This document shows positions 1 through 9,730 of a stretch of 64,000 bases of DNA, piece after piece. The notes beneath the pieces are model-generated. The model searched no databases. It had not been told where the DNA came from and saw only the letters and a program-made list of their open reading frames with translations. Each line of letters begins with the position of its first letter. Positions within the stretch are counted from its first letter, which is position 1. Source of the stretch: an uncultured Lachnospiraceae bacterium (GTDB taxonomy: Bacteria > Bacillota > Clostridia > Lachnospirales > Lachnospiraceae); NCBI GenBank assembly GCA_910586705.1, contig CAJUJK010000010.1, forward strand, positions 67,396 to 131,395, written 5' to 3'. Made by a program: the position numbers and the translations under genes.

Positions 1-806
1 GACTGTCCGAACGCATTGACCGCCCGCTGGATCAGCGTCAATCCCACAGATACGATAATGAGCTGCGATGCAATCGGCAGCCCCGTCGCCAGCGTTTTCT
101 TCGCAAGAGAAAAATCCCACGTAAAATCTTTCCTTCCAAAAGAAAAGACAGCATACTTGCGCGTCATGTAAAACCATGCGGCGGCAAGCGAACCTGCCTG
201 CGCAATGTCCGTCGCCAGCGCCGCCCCGAGAACGCCCCACCGAAAGCCCGCCACAAAAAGCAGGTCCAGTGCAATATTCGCGGCGGATGCGATCAGCAGA
301 AAATACAGCGTGGCGGCACTGTCCCCCACAGCCCGCAAAATCGCGGCGATAATGTTATAGCCAAACTGGAAAACCAGCCCGAGCGCATACACCCGGAAAT
401 ACAGAAGCGTCAGATCCAGAATCTCCTCCGGCACAGCGATAAAACAGGTATACGCCGGACGGGATATCAGAATGCCCACCAGCGTAAGCAGTACACCCAT
501 GCCAAAAAGGAGCAGGATGCCCGTTGAGGCGTTTTCTTTCACCTGTTTCTGGTCGCCCGCCCCGTAACATTGTGCCACCACCACGCCGTTTCCGGCAGAA
601 AAACCCGTTGCCACCGCGAGAAACATAAAAATAAAACTCCCCGTCGTTCCCACGGCGGAAAGCGCCGCCTCCCCCGAGAAGTTTCCCACAATAATGGTGT
701 CCACCGTGCTGTAAAGCTGTTGCAGCAGAGAACCCGCAAGCACGGGAAACACGAATTTTAAGATGTGTCTCCATGGCGTGCCTTCCACCATTGATTTTCC
801 TTCCAT
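1..806 (-). CDS. MATE family efflux transporter, C-terminus cut by window edge
   Basis: The frame stays open from an ATG at 806 to the first base of the window, about 268 codons of a family that usually has about 450. The N-terminus has the MATE layout: a short cytoplasmic start, then hydrophobic segments containing LLQQLYSTVDTIIVGNF and GNGVVVAQCYGAGDQKQV, and later LILSR-type and IASAANIALDLLFV helices. By family it would be an inner-membrane multidrug/cation antiporter. The gene is GC-richer than the prophage and belongs to the host flank. The substrate cannot be told from sequence. Confidence 0.9.
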   Translation of the reverse strand, partial: MEGKSMVEGTPWRHILKFVFPVLAGSLLQQLYSTVDTIIVGNFSGEAALSAVGTTGSFIFMFLAVATGFSAGNGVVVAQCYGAGDQKQVKENASTGILLLFGMGVLLTLVGILISRPAYTCFIAVPEEILDLTLLYFRVYALGLVFQFGYNIIAAILRAVGDSAATLYFLLIASAANIALDLLFVAGFRWGVLGAALATDIAQAGSLAAAWFYMTRKYAVFSFGRKDFTWDFSLAKKTLATGLPIASQLIIVSVGLTLIQRAVNAFGQ

Positions 807-889
807 AAAAATTCCTTTCAAAACACCTATTGATTCACGTTTGGTTTACTTATATTTATTATATACCCCGCTGCCACCTTTCTCAATCC

Positions 890-1190
890 GTATCGTGCCC
901 CTCAAATATCCCTGCACACAGTAATACAACTTACTGCCGTCTATAATATTCATTTTTTTCCGGGTTATTTTTATGCAAAATCGCATTCCCTGTGGAATGG
1001 AATGTTGCAATCGGACAGTCAACATTCAGATCCTTGTTAATTTTATCGCGCAGTTCATTCACCGCTTTATTTGTAAAAGAAATTATCAGAATCTGCTTCG
1101 GATCAACCTGCTGTTTTTCCACCGGATATTTGACTTTTGCCGCCACTGTGGTCGTCTTCCCAGCCCCCGCGGCGTGATTAACTGCAAACT
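890..1190 (-). pseudogene. UvrD/Rep-type DNA helicase fragment, frameshifted
   Basis: Only about 90 residues around the ATP-binding site remain: Walker A-like HAAGAGKTTT, then ILIISFTNKAVNELRDKI and IATFHSTGNAILHKNNPEK, which are motifs I and Ia of SF1 UvrD-like helicases. After NNPEK the frame is lost in a run of seven A (+ strand T run near 953-960). The adjacent frame continues with a matching KMNIIDGSKLYYCV. No start and no C-terminal domains are present, so it is a remnant. Confidence 0.7.
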
Positions 1191-1195
1191 GTTGG

Positions 1196-1356
1196 AATGC
1201 GTTTTGATGGATGATCAATCGGATAGCAATTTTCAGCATTTGCAGGTCAAAGCGGGGATACTGCTGACCAAATACGAAAACGGCGGTAAATGTAAATATT
1301 GCGGACAGGGACTGGCTCTGAAGGAATACAACTGGGTGATCGAGGGATATCGCTGA
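1196..1356 (+). pseudogene. unidentified gene fragment ending in a CxxC motif
   Basis: The + strand reads LLECVLMDDQ through KCKYCGQGLALKEYNWVIEGYR and stops with TGA. The sequence looks like the C-terminal tail of a protein with a CKYC zinc-type pair, but I cannot name the family and no start is visible. It abuts the helicase fragment and the end of sbcC on the other strand, in a short stretch of debris. Confidence 0.25.
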
Positions 1357-1358
1357 AA

Positions 1359-4300
1359 CTACAACCCGCATTCAACGGTAATCCGGCTCCCGACCTTCGT
1401 CTTTTTAACCTTGATCTGCTGCGGAATGTTCTCCACAAGCTCTTCCCTGTGGCTGATGATTCCCACCAGTTTGTTGCTCCCGGTCAGATTTACCAGAATT
1501 TCCATCGCGCTGTCGATGGATTTCCGATCTAACGTCCCAAAGCCCTCATCCACAAAGAGAGCGTCCATCTGTACGCCGCCAAGGTTGGATGACACGGTGT
1601 CGGACAGCCCCAGTGCGAGGCTCAATGATGCCTTGAAACTTTCTCCGCCAGAAAGATTTCCCACAGGTCTTCTGTGTCCCGTATAGTTATCTAACACTTC
1701 AAGGTCAAGGAAATTATTGCTCCGCTTTCCGAGGGAATCCTCCTGTCGGTACAGCTCATACTGTCCGTCGCTCATCGGCAGCAGACGCCTGTTTGCGGCG
1801 GCGATAATCCCGTCAAATCCCGCCGCCTGTATGTACTGTTCCAGTGTAATCTTTCCGTTTCCGGTCGTGCCTTTGACCAGATTGTAAAGCCGCTGGCAGA
1901 CCGCATTCTCCTTTTGTGCCTTTTCCAGTTCTCCTCTCCTGTCAAGAATCCTCTTTCGTTTCTTTTCGTTGGTGGCTATCCTGTTTTCGTCATTGTTGCA
2001 TTTCTTTCTGAGCAAATCTACTTCTTTGCTCTGCCCGTCGCATACAGCCTTTAGTCCGTCAATGTCCGTCACCTTTTTCCCTTCTGCATCCGATCTGGCA
2101 TCTGCAAGCTGTTTTTCATTCGCCGCAACGGTCTGATGATATTCATTAATCACTTTGTCCGATGACGCGATGTCCTCCTCGCTTACAACGAATCGCAGCA
2201 TCTCTTCTACCGAAAGGAATCCTTGCGCGCCGACTTCCTGCTCCAGCTTCGTCCGCAAATCCGCTTCGTCCTTTTCCTGCTGTTCCAGACTGCCCTTCCA
2301 TGTCTTTATCTCGGATGTGACAGCGGCAGCATGGTTATCGGCTTTTTTCTTTTCCTCCTCCGCTTTCGCAATCTCATTTAATATGCGGTCTTTCCTCGTC
2401 TCTGCCTGTTCCCGCTCTCTTTTTGCCGTTTCCCAATCCGGGAAGCTCAAATTCTCAAGAGTCTCTAATACTGCCTTTGTTTCCGCCAACTGACGGCTCA
2501 CCCTCTGCCTGTTTTCGTACAGTTTCTCTTTTTCCAAATGGAGTTTTTCCGTCTCATCCCCCTGTGCGGTTTCGAGATCTTTCTCCGCTTTCTTGAGCGT
2601 CGTGCAATCCTTCTCAAGAACGATACACTTCTTATGATTTTCTTCCGACATTGCCACGACCTGCGTCTTTGCCTCCCTTACCGCCTTGATCAGATCTTCA
2701 AGTGACATGCCTGTCATATTCATACCCAGAAGCGGGCTTTCCAGACAGTCCAATATCGTTATCCGAAGCTGTTCCTCGCATCCCTCCAACAAGGTCTTTG
2801 CTTTCTCCGCTTCCGTATTCGCCGTATTCTTTTTCTCCTGAAGCGCAGACTCTTCTTCCTGCAATTGTTTGAACTCGTCTTCCGAAATGGAAGTCTCTTT
2901 CAGCCCGGCGGGTTCCGGGTGATGCACGGAGCCACACACCGGGCATTTCTCCCCTTCTACCAGTTTTTTCGCCAGAATACCCGCCCGGCTGTCTTCGAGC
3001 ATACGCTCTGCCTCTTCCCTTCTGCCGCCCGCCTCTTCGTATTTACCGCGCGCATCTAAAAACGCTTTCTGCTTTTTGGACAGCTCCTTCTTCCTTTCTT
3101 CCCTATTCGGAATCTGGTCGTCTATGACCGCATCGAAATCCGCCAGAAGCCCCGCCAGCTTCTCACTCCTGTTTTGCACCCCTGCCAATTCAGCCGGCTT
3201 ATCTTTTAACTCCTTAACGGTTTCCCTAAGTGCTTGTATCTTCTCCTTCAAAGATTTCTCTTGCGCCTGCAAAGCAATCTCTTCCGCGCCGCTCTTTTTA
3301 TCCAGTTCTTCCAGTTCTTTGCGCTTTCCTATAAGCTCCTCTTTCTGCTGATATTTCTGCTGATCATCGTCGATTCTGCTGATCGTCTGCTTACATTTGT
3401 CCGCCTCCGGCTCCCGCTTTTTAGCGTCGTCAAGTGCGCCCTGCGCCTGCTTTGCAGATACCAAAGCCTTCTCCAGATCTGATTCCGCATTTTGAATCTG
3501 TTTCCGGGTCAAAGATACCTCGCCGCACTTTTTCGTCCACGCGGCATAAGACGGATGTACATAGCGGGTGGCTTTCTTTTGTCTGTCTAAAAGCAGGCTG
3601 ATCTCGTCAATTTTTGCCTTTCTGCCTGCAAGCTCCGCTTTTTCTTTTTCCAGTTTATCCCTTTTCTCGATAAACCCGTTATTGGTCTTCGCAAGCGCAA
3701 GCGCCTCCTTGTTCTTCTCAAGCGCCGCCTCTGCCTTTTTCAGCTCCTCTTTCATGCGATTTAATCGTTCTTTGTCTGACAAATTCAGACGTTCCAGCAA
3801 ACCTAAGATTTCATCCAGATTCCATGCGCTTCCCGAGCGTCCGGCTCTGCCCTTAAGCTCTTCCAGTTCGTCGAAAAGCTCGTCCTCCTCATTTGCCGCC
3901 ACGTCCTGAAAATGCTGGATCATACTGTCCTCAGCCTTTGCCTTCACCTTGTAGCTCGCGTCCATCCGGTCTTTCAGCTTGTATTCTATATTTTTATAAC
4001 CGCTCGTCAGAAAGATCGCGCGCAGTATCTCCGTTCTCTGATCCGTTTTCGCATTTAGTAAATCCCAGAACTCCCCCTGCGCGATCATCACAATCTGTTT
4101 AAACTGCTTCTCGTCAATGTGCAGCAGTTCCTTTACCGCATGGTTCACCTGTGTCTGCCCCTCTATCGGTGCCTGTCCCTCCTCATAGAGAACCGCCTTT
4201 TCCTTCTCCGTGATCACGCCGGTGCCGCGCTGTTTCTGCCTTTCATAAGAGGGCTGCCGCCAGACGTGAAAGGCACGCCCCTGATGTGTAAAATAAAAGT

Positions 4301-4541
4301 CCACATAGCTCTGCGCAGAATCCTTCGCGTATTCGCTTCTCAAATTTTTCGTGTCCCGGTATGTACCGCTGGTCGTCCCATATAGCGCAAAACAGATCGC
4401 GTCAAATATCGTCGTCTTCCCCGCCCCGGTATCCCCGGATATCAAAAACAGTCCCTTTTCTTCAAAGGCGCCAAACTCTATTGGCGGTAGCTCCCCCGCA
4501 TAGGGACCAATCGCGCTTATGATCAGTTTAACCGGCTTCAT
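1359..4541 (-). CDS. sbcC: SbcC exonuclease ATPase subunit
   Basis: A 1060-residue SMC-like protein, typical for SbcC/Rad50. The N-terminus carries Walker A (GDTGAGKTT, about residue 36). Long coiled coils flank a central zinc hook (KCPVCGSVHHPEP), and the C-terminus has the ABC signature (NLSGGESFKASLSLALGL) and Walker B (DALFVDEGFGTLD). With SbcD it forms the complex that opens DNA hairpins and trims double-strand breaks. It overlaps the end of sbcD by 14 bases, so the two genes are translationally coupled. It ends in TAG, which shows that TAG is a stop codon in this host. Confidence 0.97.
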   Translation of the reverse strand: MKPVKLIISAIGPYAGELPPIEFGAFEEKGLFLISGDTGAGKTTIFDAICFALYGTTSGTYRDTKNLRSEYAKDSAQSYVDFYFTHQGRAFHVWRQPSYERQKQRGTGVITEKEKAVLYEEGQAPIEGQTQVNHAVKELLHIDEKQFKQIVMIAQGEFWDLLNAKTDQRTEILRAIFLTSGYKNIEYKLKDRMDASYKVKAKAEDSMIQHFQDVAANEEDELFDELEELKGRAGRSGSAWNLDEILGLLERLNLSDKERLNRMKEELKKAEAALEKNKEALALAKTNNGFIEKRDKLEKEKAELAGRKAKIDEISLLLDRQKKATRYVHPSYAAWTKKCGEVSLTRKQIQNAESDLEKALVSAKQAQGALDDAKKREPEADKCKQTISRIDDDQQKYQQKEELIGKRKELEELDKKSGAEEIALQAQEKSLKEKIQALRETVKELKDKPAELAGVQNRSEKLAGLLADFDAVIDDQIPNREERKKELSKKQKAFLDARGKYEEAGGRREEAERMLEDSRAGILAKKLVEGEKCPVCGSVHHPEPAGLKETSISEDEFKQLQEEESALQEKKNTANTEAEKAKTLLEGCEEQLRITILDCLESPLLGMNMTGMSLEDLIKAVREAKTQVVAMSEENHKKCIVLEKDCTTLKKAEKDLETAQGDETEKLHLEKEKLYENRQRVSRQLAETKAVLETLENLSFPDWETAKREREQAETRKDRILNEIAKAEEEKKKADNHAAAVTSEIKTWKGSLEQQEKDEADLRTKLEQEVGAQGFLSVEEMLRFVVSEEDIASSDKVINEYHQTVAANEKQLADARSDAEGKKVTDIDGLKAVCDGQSKEVDLLRKKCNNDENRIATNEKKRKRILDRRGELEKAQKENAVCQRLYNLVKGTTGNGKITLEQYIQAAGFDGIIAAANRRLLPMSDGQYELYRQEDSLGKRSNNFLDLEVLDNYTGHRRPVGNLSGGESFKASLSLALGLSDTVSSNLGGVQMDALFVDEGFGTLDRKSIDSAMEILVNLTGSNKLVGIISHREELVENIPQQIKVKKTKVGSRITVECGL

Positions 4542-5685
4542 TGATAACCCCCGCTTCCCGTGCCGCTGTCCGCATGACGTCCATTTCCTCTTCCGTCATC
4601 TCACAACCGTACATCAGTCTGTAAAAATCCCCGATCAGCTCCGGGAATGTTTTATTTTCTGCAATTCTGCTGATATCCACCTGCTCGATCTGTCTTGTGT
4701 GTGAATTGTCGTAGTCAATCCGAACCGTATTCGGATAGATCTGCTGGAATATTCCCATCGCGTCATTGACGATATCCTCGTCCGTCAATGTGGCGTAAAT
4801 AAAGTCTTCCGGCGCTTTTATGTTCTTTTTATCCAGAAGTTCTTTCAGCGTCCCCTTGATATGCCTCACATCCCTCATCGGTTTCAGAGAAACAAGCTCT
4901 ATCTTAACTCCCTCTTCCGCTGTCACCGTGATCAGCGTAACCGACTTCTCATTGTTCACTTCGCTAAGCGAGTATTTGAGCGGGGAACCTGCATATCGGA
5001 TCTCTTCTCTTCCAACCCTCTGGGACGAGTGAATATGTCCTAATGCTACATAGTCAAAAACATCAAAACAGTCATATCCGATTTTTTCAACCGCACCTAC
5101 GCTCTGTGTGCCAATGCTCTCCGAGCCTGCAGGCGCAGGGTCCTCTCCCCTCCCGGAAACAAATTGATGCGCCACCAGAATATTTTTCTTATTTTTGTTT
5201 ATATCTGCACTTCTTATAACGGTTCGTACAGCGTCATCATAACTCACTATATTCTCGTCCGGGAAATAATGTTTTACCTGTGAAGCTTTCACAAAGGGAA
5301 GCATATAAATATCGATCTCTGTGTCCCCGTCAGCAAAGCTCTGCCTGTGAAGTGTACCGTCAAAGACGGCAGATATGAAAATCTGATTCGTTGCAAACAG
5401 CGTACTTCCATAATTCAGACGATCGTCCGAATCATGGTTTCCGCTCACCATACATACCTTTATTTTTCTTTTCGTCAGTTCAATTAAGAAATAATCCAAC
5501 AGCCTCGTAGCCGCCTCGCTTGGAACGGATTTATCATACACATCCCCGGCGATCAGCACGCCGTCTACGGATTCTTTGTCGGCGATGTCAAGAATCTGAT
5601 GGAGAATATACTTCTGATCCTCGATCAAATCAAAATCAAACAATGATTTCCCTAAATGTAAATCTCCTAAATGCAGAAATTTCAT
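4528..5685 (-). CDS. sbcD: SbcD exonuclease nuclease subunit
   Basis: A 385-residue Mre11-type metallophosphoesterase. The metal-binding motifs are in order: LHLGDLHLGK, IAGDVYDKS, VSGNHDSDDR and ALGHIHSSQ. I chose the ATG at 5685 (MKFLHLGDLH) because a GGAAAGGGAAA ribosome site precedes it and family members start there; an in-frame extension of 11 residues is possible. It is the nuclease partner of SbcC, which lies immediately downstream and overlaps it. Confidence 0.97.
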   Translation of the reverse strand: MKFLHLGDLHLGKSLFDFDLIEDQKYILHQILDIADKESVDGVLIAGDVYDKSVPSEAATRLLDYFLIELTKRKIKVCMVSGNHDSDDRLNYGSTLFATNQIFISAVFDGTLHRQSFADGDTEIDIYMLPFVKASQVKHYFPDENIVSYDDAVRTVIRSADINKNKKNILVAHQFVSGRGEDPAPAGSESIGTQSVGAVEKIGYDCFDVFDYVALGHIHSSQRVGREEIRYAGSPLKYSLSEVNNEKSVTLITVTAEEGVKIELVSLKPMRDVRHIKGTLKELLDKKNIKAPEDFIYATLTDEDIVNDAMGIFQQIYPNTVRIDYDNSHTRQIEQVDISRIAENKTFPELIGDFYRLMYGCEMTEEEMDVMRTAAREAGVINEAG

Positions 5686-5800
5686 GTTTTCCCTTTCCCG
5701 GTACTCTGTCCATGGCAAATCCTCAGTTCCGCAAAAACTTCATTAAATTGTTCATCCCTATCTCCGCAAAAATGTTTTCCTGCAGAAATTCATTGTAGGT

Positions 5801-6130
5801 CTACCCCGAAACATATTCAATCATCCATGCAAGCAAATTATAATTATTATGCAGTCCCGATGTATGCGATAAAAGTTGATGAACGGTTATTTCCGAAGGA
5901 AGCTGCATGTCCGGGGGCAGATACCGGTTTGCTTTTTCATCAAGCTGCAGCAACCCTTTGTCATGTAAAATCATAATCGCAAACGCTGTAAACTGTTTGG
6001 CAGCAGAGACAACCGTAAATTTTGTTTCCATTGTATTTTTAATACCAAATTCGATGTTTGAAAATCCTCGACAAGTTTCAAATAAAATCTTTCCATTCTG
6101 TATAATTCTTACAACGCCAGAAAATCCCAA
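5801..6130 (-). pseudogene. serine hydrolase (beta-lactamase family), internal deletion
   Basis: The first about 97 residues read as a PF00144 serine hydrolase with the SxxK motif (SAAKQFTAF) and HQLLSHTSGLH. The sequence then jumps from HNNYN straight to LLAWMIEYVSG, a segment that normally lies about 50 residues further on after a second NYN-like stretch containing the YxN motif. It stops soon after, so the Tyr motif and C-terminal half are missing. A deletion between two short NYN repeats explains it. It is almost certainly inactive. Confidence 0.75.
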
Positions 6131-6260
6131 TTGTCCATTTCTGCGGTAATATAGGATATCTCATAGACCACCTGCCATATTTTCCCTTAATCACCTTATT
6201 ACATTGTGCTAACACCATGTATTTTATACCCTATTTCATATATAAACAAAATTTGATATC

Positions 6261-6973
6261 CTACACAAGTGATTTGAACATAATTAGACAAGGATTTTCT
6301 TCGTCCCACATTTCTGTCAAAGTAATAAGCGGTTCAAAACCAATACTTTTATAGAATCTTCGCGTTTGTGCATATGGTTCAAAATTCACTACATCACTTA
6401 ATGTTTTAACAATAACATATTTGCAATCATTTTGGATAAAAAGTTTTTCTACAGCATGATAAAGAGCTTTTCCGACACCATTGTGTTGATGCTCTGGAAG
6501 GACACCGCATACGAATATATCACCTGTATGTTGATAATGTATTTTTATAGAAAAAAACCCAACCCAATACATTTTCCCTTAATATCCAATGCAGCATAGT
6601 ATGGAATTTCCTTAACTTTTTGAACATATTCATCAAGTGCCTGCTTATTTCCAAACCACTCCGGCAATTTTTCAAGAATTTCTCTGGTATAAAGAGCCTT
6701 TTTACTCCTATCTCCAATTTCTACAATTTGAATATCATCTGTCATTTCATTCCCCAAACGCATATTAACAGTTTCTTCATTATCATAATATACAAACATA
6801 GGTCTATGTTCATTCTTTAATTGATATAATAGTCTATCCTCTGTTGTAGCAAATGCCGTAAAACGTGGAGCATTATCGACCGTATAACCTAGTTCGTCTG
6901 CAACCGTAATAAAGCTTTCTTTTATAACATTAACACATTCTACAATGTCTTTTTCATGTATTTTCTTTATCAT
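6261..6973 (-). pseudogene. GNAT-type acetyltransferase split by a frameshift
   Basis: Two overlapping frames make one protein. The first (from 6973) ends GKCIGLGFF and the second resumes FSIKIHYQHTGDIFVCGVLPEHQHNGVGKALYHAVEK, where the acetyl-CoA loop (QHNGVGKAL) lies. The junction is a run of seven T on the coding strand near 6549-6555; eight would keep the frame. Either the gene is broken or the homopolymer was misread. The substrate is unknown. Confidence 0.75.
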
Positions 6974-7023
6974 CTAAACTTTCTCCCTTAGAAAGTTTCG
7001 GCACTATATACCACACTTTTTGT

Positions 7024-7452
7024 TTATTTAATTTCTATCATCTTTATAATCCCATTTGAGATAACCTCAAACCCCAATTTCTCATAAAATGGTTCTTTTC
7101 CTTTGGCTGAAACGCCTCCGATTGTTGTAAATTTTCCAGTGGCAGAATTTTCTCTTGCATAATCAACTAGGTGATTAACAATCATTGTGCCAATACCTTT
7201 TCGCTGAAATTGGGGCAAAATTATTATTTCTTGAAGATACCAATACATAGCACCATCTCCTACAAGTCTCCCCATTCCAACAAGTTCGCCATTATATATG
7301 GCAGAAACATTAATTAAACCGTTTCGCAAAGCCTTTCGAGCATGCTCCACCGGTATCTCAACAAATCCTGCTTGTATGCGTAATCTTATAAAATCCTCAG
7401 CCTGTAAAATATTATCAATAAGCCTAATTTCTTCATAAATATTCTTATCCAT
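7024..7452 (-). CDS. GNAT family N-acetyltransferase
   Basis: About 142 residues with the GNAT fold signature: YLQEIIILPQFQRKGIGTMIVNHL is beta-4 plus the acetyl-CoA loop (QRKGIG), and EPFYEKLGFEVI is the typical end. I prefer the start at 7452 because GGAG lies about 5 bases upstream; a start at 7518 would add 22 residues unlike the family. It sits among broken host genes but is itself intact. The substrate is unknown. Confidence 0.8.
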   Translation of the reverse strand: MDKNIYEEIRLIDNILQAEDFIRLRIQAGFVEIPVEHARKALRNGLINVSAIYNGELVGMGRLVGDGAMYWYLQEIIILPQFQRKGIGTMIVNHLVDYARENSATGKFTTIGGVSAKGKEPFYEKLGFEVISNGIIKMIEIK

Positions 7453-7537
7453 ATTCTCCATTTCCTTATCTGCATAATAAAGTCTAATTTCTCTATATTT
7501 TCTGCTCAAAATCCACAAGTATTTGCTTTTGATTATA

Positions 7538-7984
7538 TCACTCGAACTCTATGGTCGCCGGAGACTTCGGGCTCATATCATAGCAGACCCGGTTCACATT
7601 GTCTACCTCAGCCAAAATCCGCTCCGTAATCCGCTCCAGTACATTCCAGTCAACCTTCTCAACCGATGCCGTCATCGCGTCAACGGTATTGATCGCCCGG
7701 ATGATGACCATATACTCAAACACCCTCGCATTATTTTTCATTCCCACAGACTTAAAGTCCGGAACGACTGTGAAATACTGCCACACCTTCTTATTCAGCC
7801 CTGCCCTGGCAAATTCCTCCCGCAGAATCGCGTCTGACTCTCTGACCGCTTCCAGCCTGTCTCTGGTGATCGCCCCGAGGCACCGCACGCCCAGACCGGG
7901 ACCCGGGAACGGCTACCTGTACACCATGTCGTGCGGCAGACTAAGCTCCACGCCGCAGGCGCGCACTTCATCCTTAAACAGCTG
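7538..7984 (-). pseudogene. guaA: GMP synthase (GuaA) 3' fragment with in-frame TAG
   Basis: The last about 149 residues of GuaA are present, from LFKDEVRACGVEL through PFPGPGLGVRCLGAITRDR to PKSPATIEFE. The glutamine amidotransferase and most of the ATP-pyrophosphatase domain are missing upstream. A TAG at 7913-7915 replaces the conserved Gln of YRQPFPGPG. The fragment lies directly outside the left prophage end. It is a relic, not the functional guaA of the cell. Confidence 0.85.
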
Positions 7985-8036
7985 CCTGTGCATATACAAT
8001 ATACCGCTGCCACTTAATTATATAATAGAATCATAG

Positions 8037-8049
8037 AATCCCGTATTTA
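8037..8049. repeat. candidate attL core, 13-bp direct repeat
   Basis: AATCCCGTATTTA occurs here and again at 59409-59421, just outside the integrase end, and prophage-type genes fill the interval. A TGTAGGAATA element lies about 20 bases inside the left end (about 8069-8080), and similar TGTAGGA elements lie beside the integrase promoter and inside the right end, as expected for integrase arm sites. The core is inferred from position and repetition only. Confidence 0.6.
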
Positions 8050-8099
8050 AGCCGTTTATCCATCAAAATGTAGGAATAATCACGGAATAAACGACATTT

Positions 8100-8351
8100 C
8101 TACACCCTTAAATACTTGATTTTACCCTTAACTGCATTTCCGGCTTTATCCTGTACATTCCCTCCGGATGAGTCCGAAATATCCTCTTCCAAAAAGAACT
8201 CTGCCGGACAGCCGGATAACATAGTTCCGACAATAATTCTACCATCTGCCCCATGTGCTTTGCAACCTTTAAGCAAAGTTTTCTCGGTAACAGTATCCCC
8301 AGTCAGGTCGATCAACGTCCTGTTTCCATAGATTACTTTATTCACAGACAT
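8100..8351 (-). CDS. small phage tail-associated protein
   Basis: 83 residues starting SVNKVIYGNRTLIDLTGDTVT. The same opening motif (VxYGxxTLIDLTGDxVT) starts the next upstream gene, so the two are paralogous modules. The pattern IVGTM after AHGADGR also recurs there. Such repeats occur in tail-fibre or baseplate decoration proteins of clostridial siphophages. It is the leftmost phage gene and ends in TAG about 50 bases from the attachment core. Confidence 0.6.
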   Translation of the reverse strand: MSVNKVIYGNRTLIDLTGDTVTEKTLLKGCKAHGADGRIIVGTMLSGCPAEFFLEEDISDSSGGNVQDKAGNAVKGKIKYLRV

Positions 8352-8355
8352 TCAA

Positions 8356-8934
8356 TCACCCCGCAATCGTTACCGTAGTACCTCCCGCAGAATTGGAACT
8401 TTCCACATAAGGAATTGCATCAACCGTGATCTGTGACAAATAGTTATACCCGGAATCCGGCAAAATGGTCTGCTGCTCTGTCGAGGGAGAAACTGTCTTG
8501 CTCTGGGATTTCACATCCTCCGTACCAGTCATAGACCCCTCTACATCCAAAATCGTAACGCCGCTCCTGATGTTACTTGGGATGAGCTTCGCTCGCTCCG
8601 TCTGATCAATCCCGACGGTGCCGGAACCATCGTGATATCCGATGGGAACCGTGTACGATTCATCTCTTGTGCTGATAACCCCGGCAACAGCCCCATGATT
8701 CAGCATAGATCCGGTAACTTGCTTCCCTCTGGCATAAGCTGTCTTCCCCTTCAGAATTTCCGCAGCATTGACAGTTGCGTCCGTAGAATCCACATCAAAC
8801 GAACAAGTACCGACAATAGGCTCCCCGGCTTTATCATGGGCTGTTTCTCCGGCAAGAAGCTTTTCCGGCGTCACGGAATCGCCAGTAAGGTCTATCAGAG
8901 TTTTTCCTCCATAAACTACTTTATTATAACCCAT
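8356..8934 (-). CDS. phage tail/baseplate decoration protein
   Basis: 192 residues. The N-terminus VVYGGKTLIDLTGDSVT followed by AHDKAGEPIVGTC is the same module as in the downstream gene. The rest is rich in Ser, Thr and Gly beta-strand patterns (GYHDGSGTVGI, IRSGVTILDVEGSMTG), as in tail-tip proteins. It overlaps the end of the preceding gene by 11 bases. The role in receptor contact is inferred from position in the tail module. Confidence 0.6.
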   Translation of the reverse strand: MGYNKVVYGGKTLIDLTGDSVTPEKLLAGETAHDKAGEPIVGTCSFDVDSTDATVNAAEILKGKTAYARGKQVTGSMLNHGAVAGVISTRDESYTVPIGYHDGSGTVGIDQTERAKLIPSNIRSGVTILDVEGSMTGTEDVKSQSKTVSPSTEQQTILPDSGYNYLSQITVDAIPYVESSNSAGGTTVTIAG

Positions 8935-9223
8935 TTCCCATATCCTTTCCGATGTATGCTGTCACTCCGTCCGACTCATTACTAACTTCGTAGAACGGCA
9001 CTTCTCTAACAACTACATCTTCTTTCAGTACCCGGTTGCTGGTAGGGAGAACCTGTTGCTCAAACGCCTTCGGAACAACTTGGTACTCCCCACTATAAAC
9101 ATCATACTCCCTGGTAACAGATACTCTTCCATTCAGTCCACCGGCGCATGACAGTTTACCAGACAAAGACGCTTCTGCTGATACGGAACCAGACAAGGTC
9201 TCCAATGCTTGAATGTTCCCCAT
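8924..9223 (-). CDS. phage tail-module protein of unknown function
   Basis: 99 residues, with an N-terminal run of alternating small residues (LSGSVSAEASLSGKLS) that suggests a beta-structured fibre segment, then YQVVPKAFEQQVLPT. I do not recognise a family. It sits between two tail-module genes, 1 base from the upstream stop and overlapping the downstream start. Confidence 0.55.
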   Translation of the reverse strand: MGNIQALETLSGSVSAEASLSGKLSCAGGLNGRVSVTREYDVYSGEYQVVPKAFEQQVLPTSNRVLKEDVVVREVPFYEVSNESDGVTAYIGKDMGNGL

Positions 9224-9224
9224 A

Positions 9225-9557
9225 TCAATCCACCTCTTCTGTCAGTTTCATTGTCCCTTTCGTGATAAAAGTATCCACTTCGCCGGTAGCCTTTGTAAGC
9301 TGAATATCATAGACGTACTTACCAAACGGTAGCATCTTTGTGTCTGCCGAATCCAATATCAACTTCATTGTATCAATGGGAATATCCTTTACCAAAAGAG
9401 GTTCCTCGTCCTCATAGCCTCTTTTCATTGCAAACCGTACCGAATCACCTTCGTTCGGAACATATGGATTCCCGTCCGACTGTGTAATTGATATGAGTGC
9501 CATGAAAGTATCACCTCTGGTAAGGGTAATGGTAGTGCCCTGAACATTATAGCTCAT
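9225..9557 (-). CDS. phage baseplate upper-protein-like N-terminal domain
   Basis: 110 residues: TTITLTRGDTFMALISI, then DSVRFAMKRG and PFGKYVYDIQLT. This is the Ig-like N-terminal domain seen at the start of BppU-type baseplate proteins and in free-standing form in clostridial prophages. Its start overlaps the upstream gene's TGA (ATGA), so translation is coupled. Confidence 0.6.
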   Translation of the reverse strand: MSYNVQGTTITLTRGDTFMALISITQSDGNPYVPNEGDSVRFAMKRGYEDEEPLLVKDIPIDTMKLILDSADTKMLPFGKYVYDIQLTKATGEVDTFITKGTMKLTEEVD

Positions 9558-9730
9558 TTACATCCCTCTTTTTCCAAATATAAACCGGCTATCACACCGA
9601 CAACAACCGATACAATAGCGGCATAAAGCAAAAACGCCAGCCCTCCGCAATTAAGCAGAATAACCAGCGAAAATACCAAAGCCGCTATGAAAATCCAGCA
9701 TGACAACACAATCAGCAGGCATGTTTTCAT
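9554..9730 (-). CDS. small two-helix membrane protein
   Basis: 58 residues, MKTCLLIVLSCWIF at the start. Two hydrophobic stretches (about 4-28 and 31-50) are separated by NCGG, and a charged KEGCK tail follows. It lies between the holin gene and the tail genes with ATGA overlaps at both ends. A lysis accessory role (second holin or spanin-like) is possible but unproven. Confidence 0.55.
   Translation of the reverse strand: MKTCLLIVLSCWIFIAALVFSLVILLNCGGLAFLLYAAIVSVVVGVIAGLYLEKEGCK

Noticed and set aside
7538..7984. guaA as the integration target restored by the prophage
   Set aside because: The fragment lacks its 5' two thirds, carries a stop codon and is separated from the repeat core, so it is an older relic.
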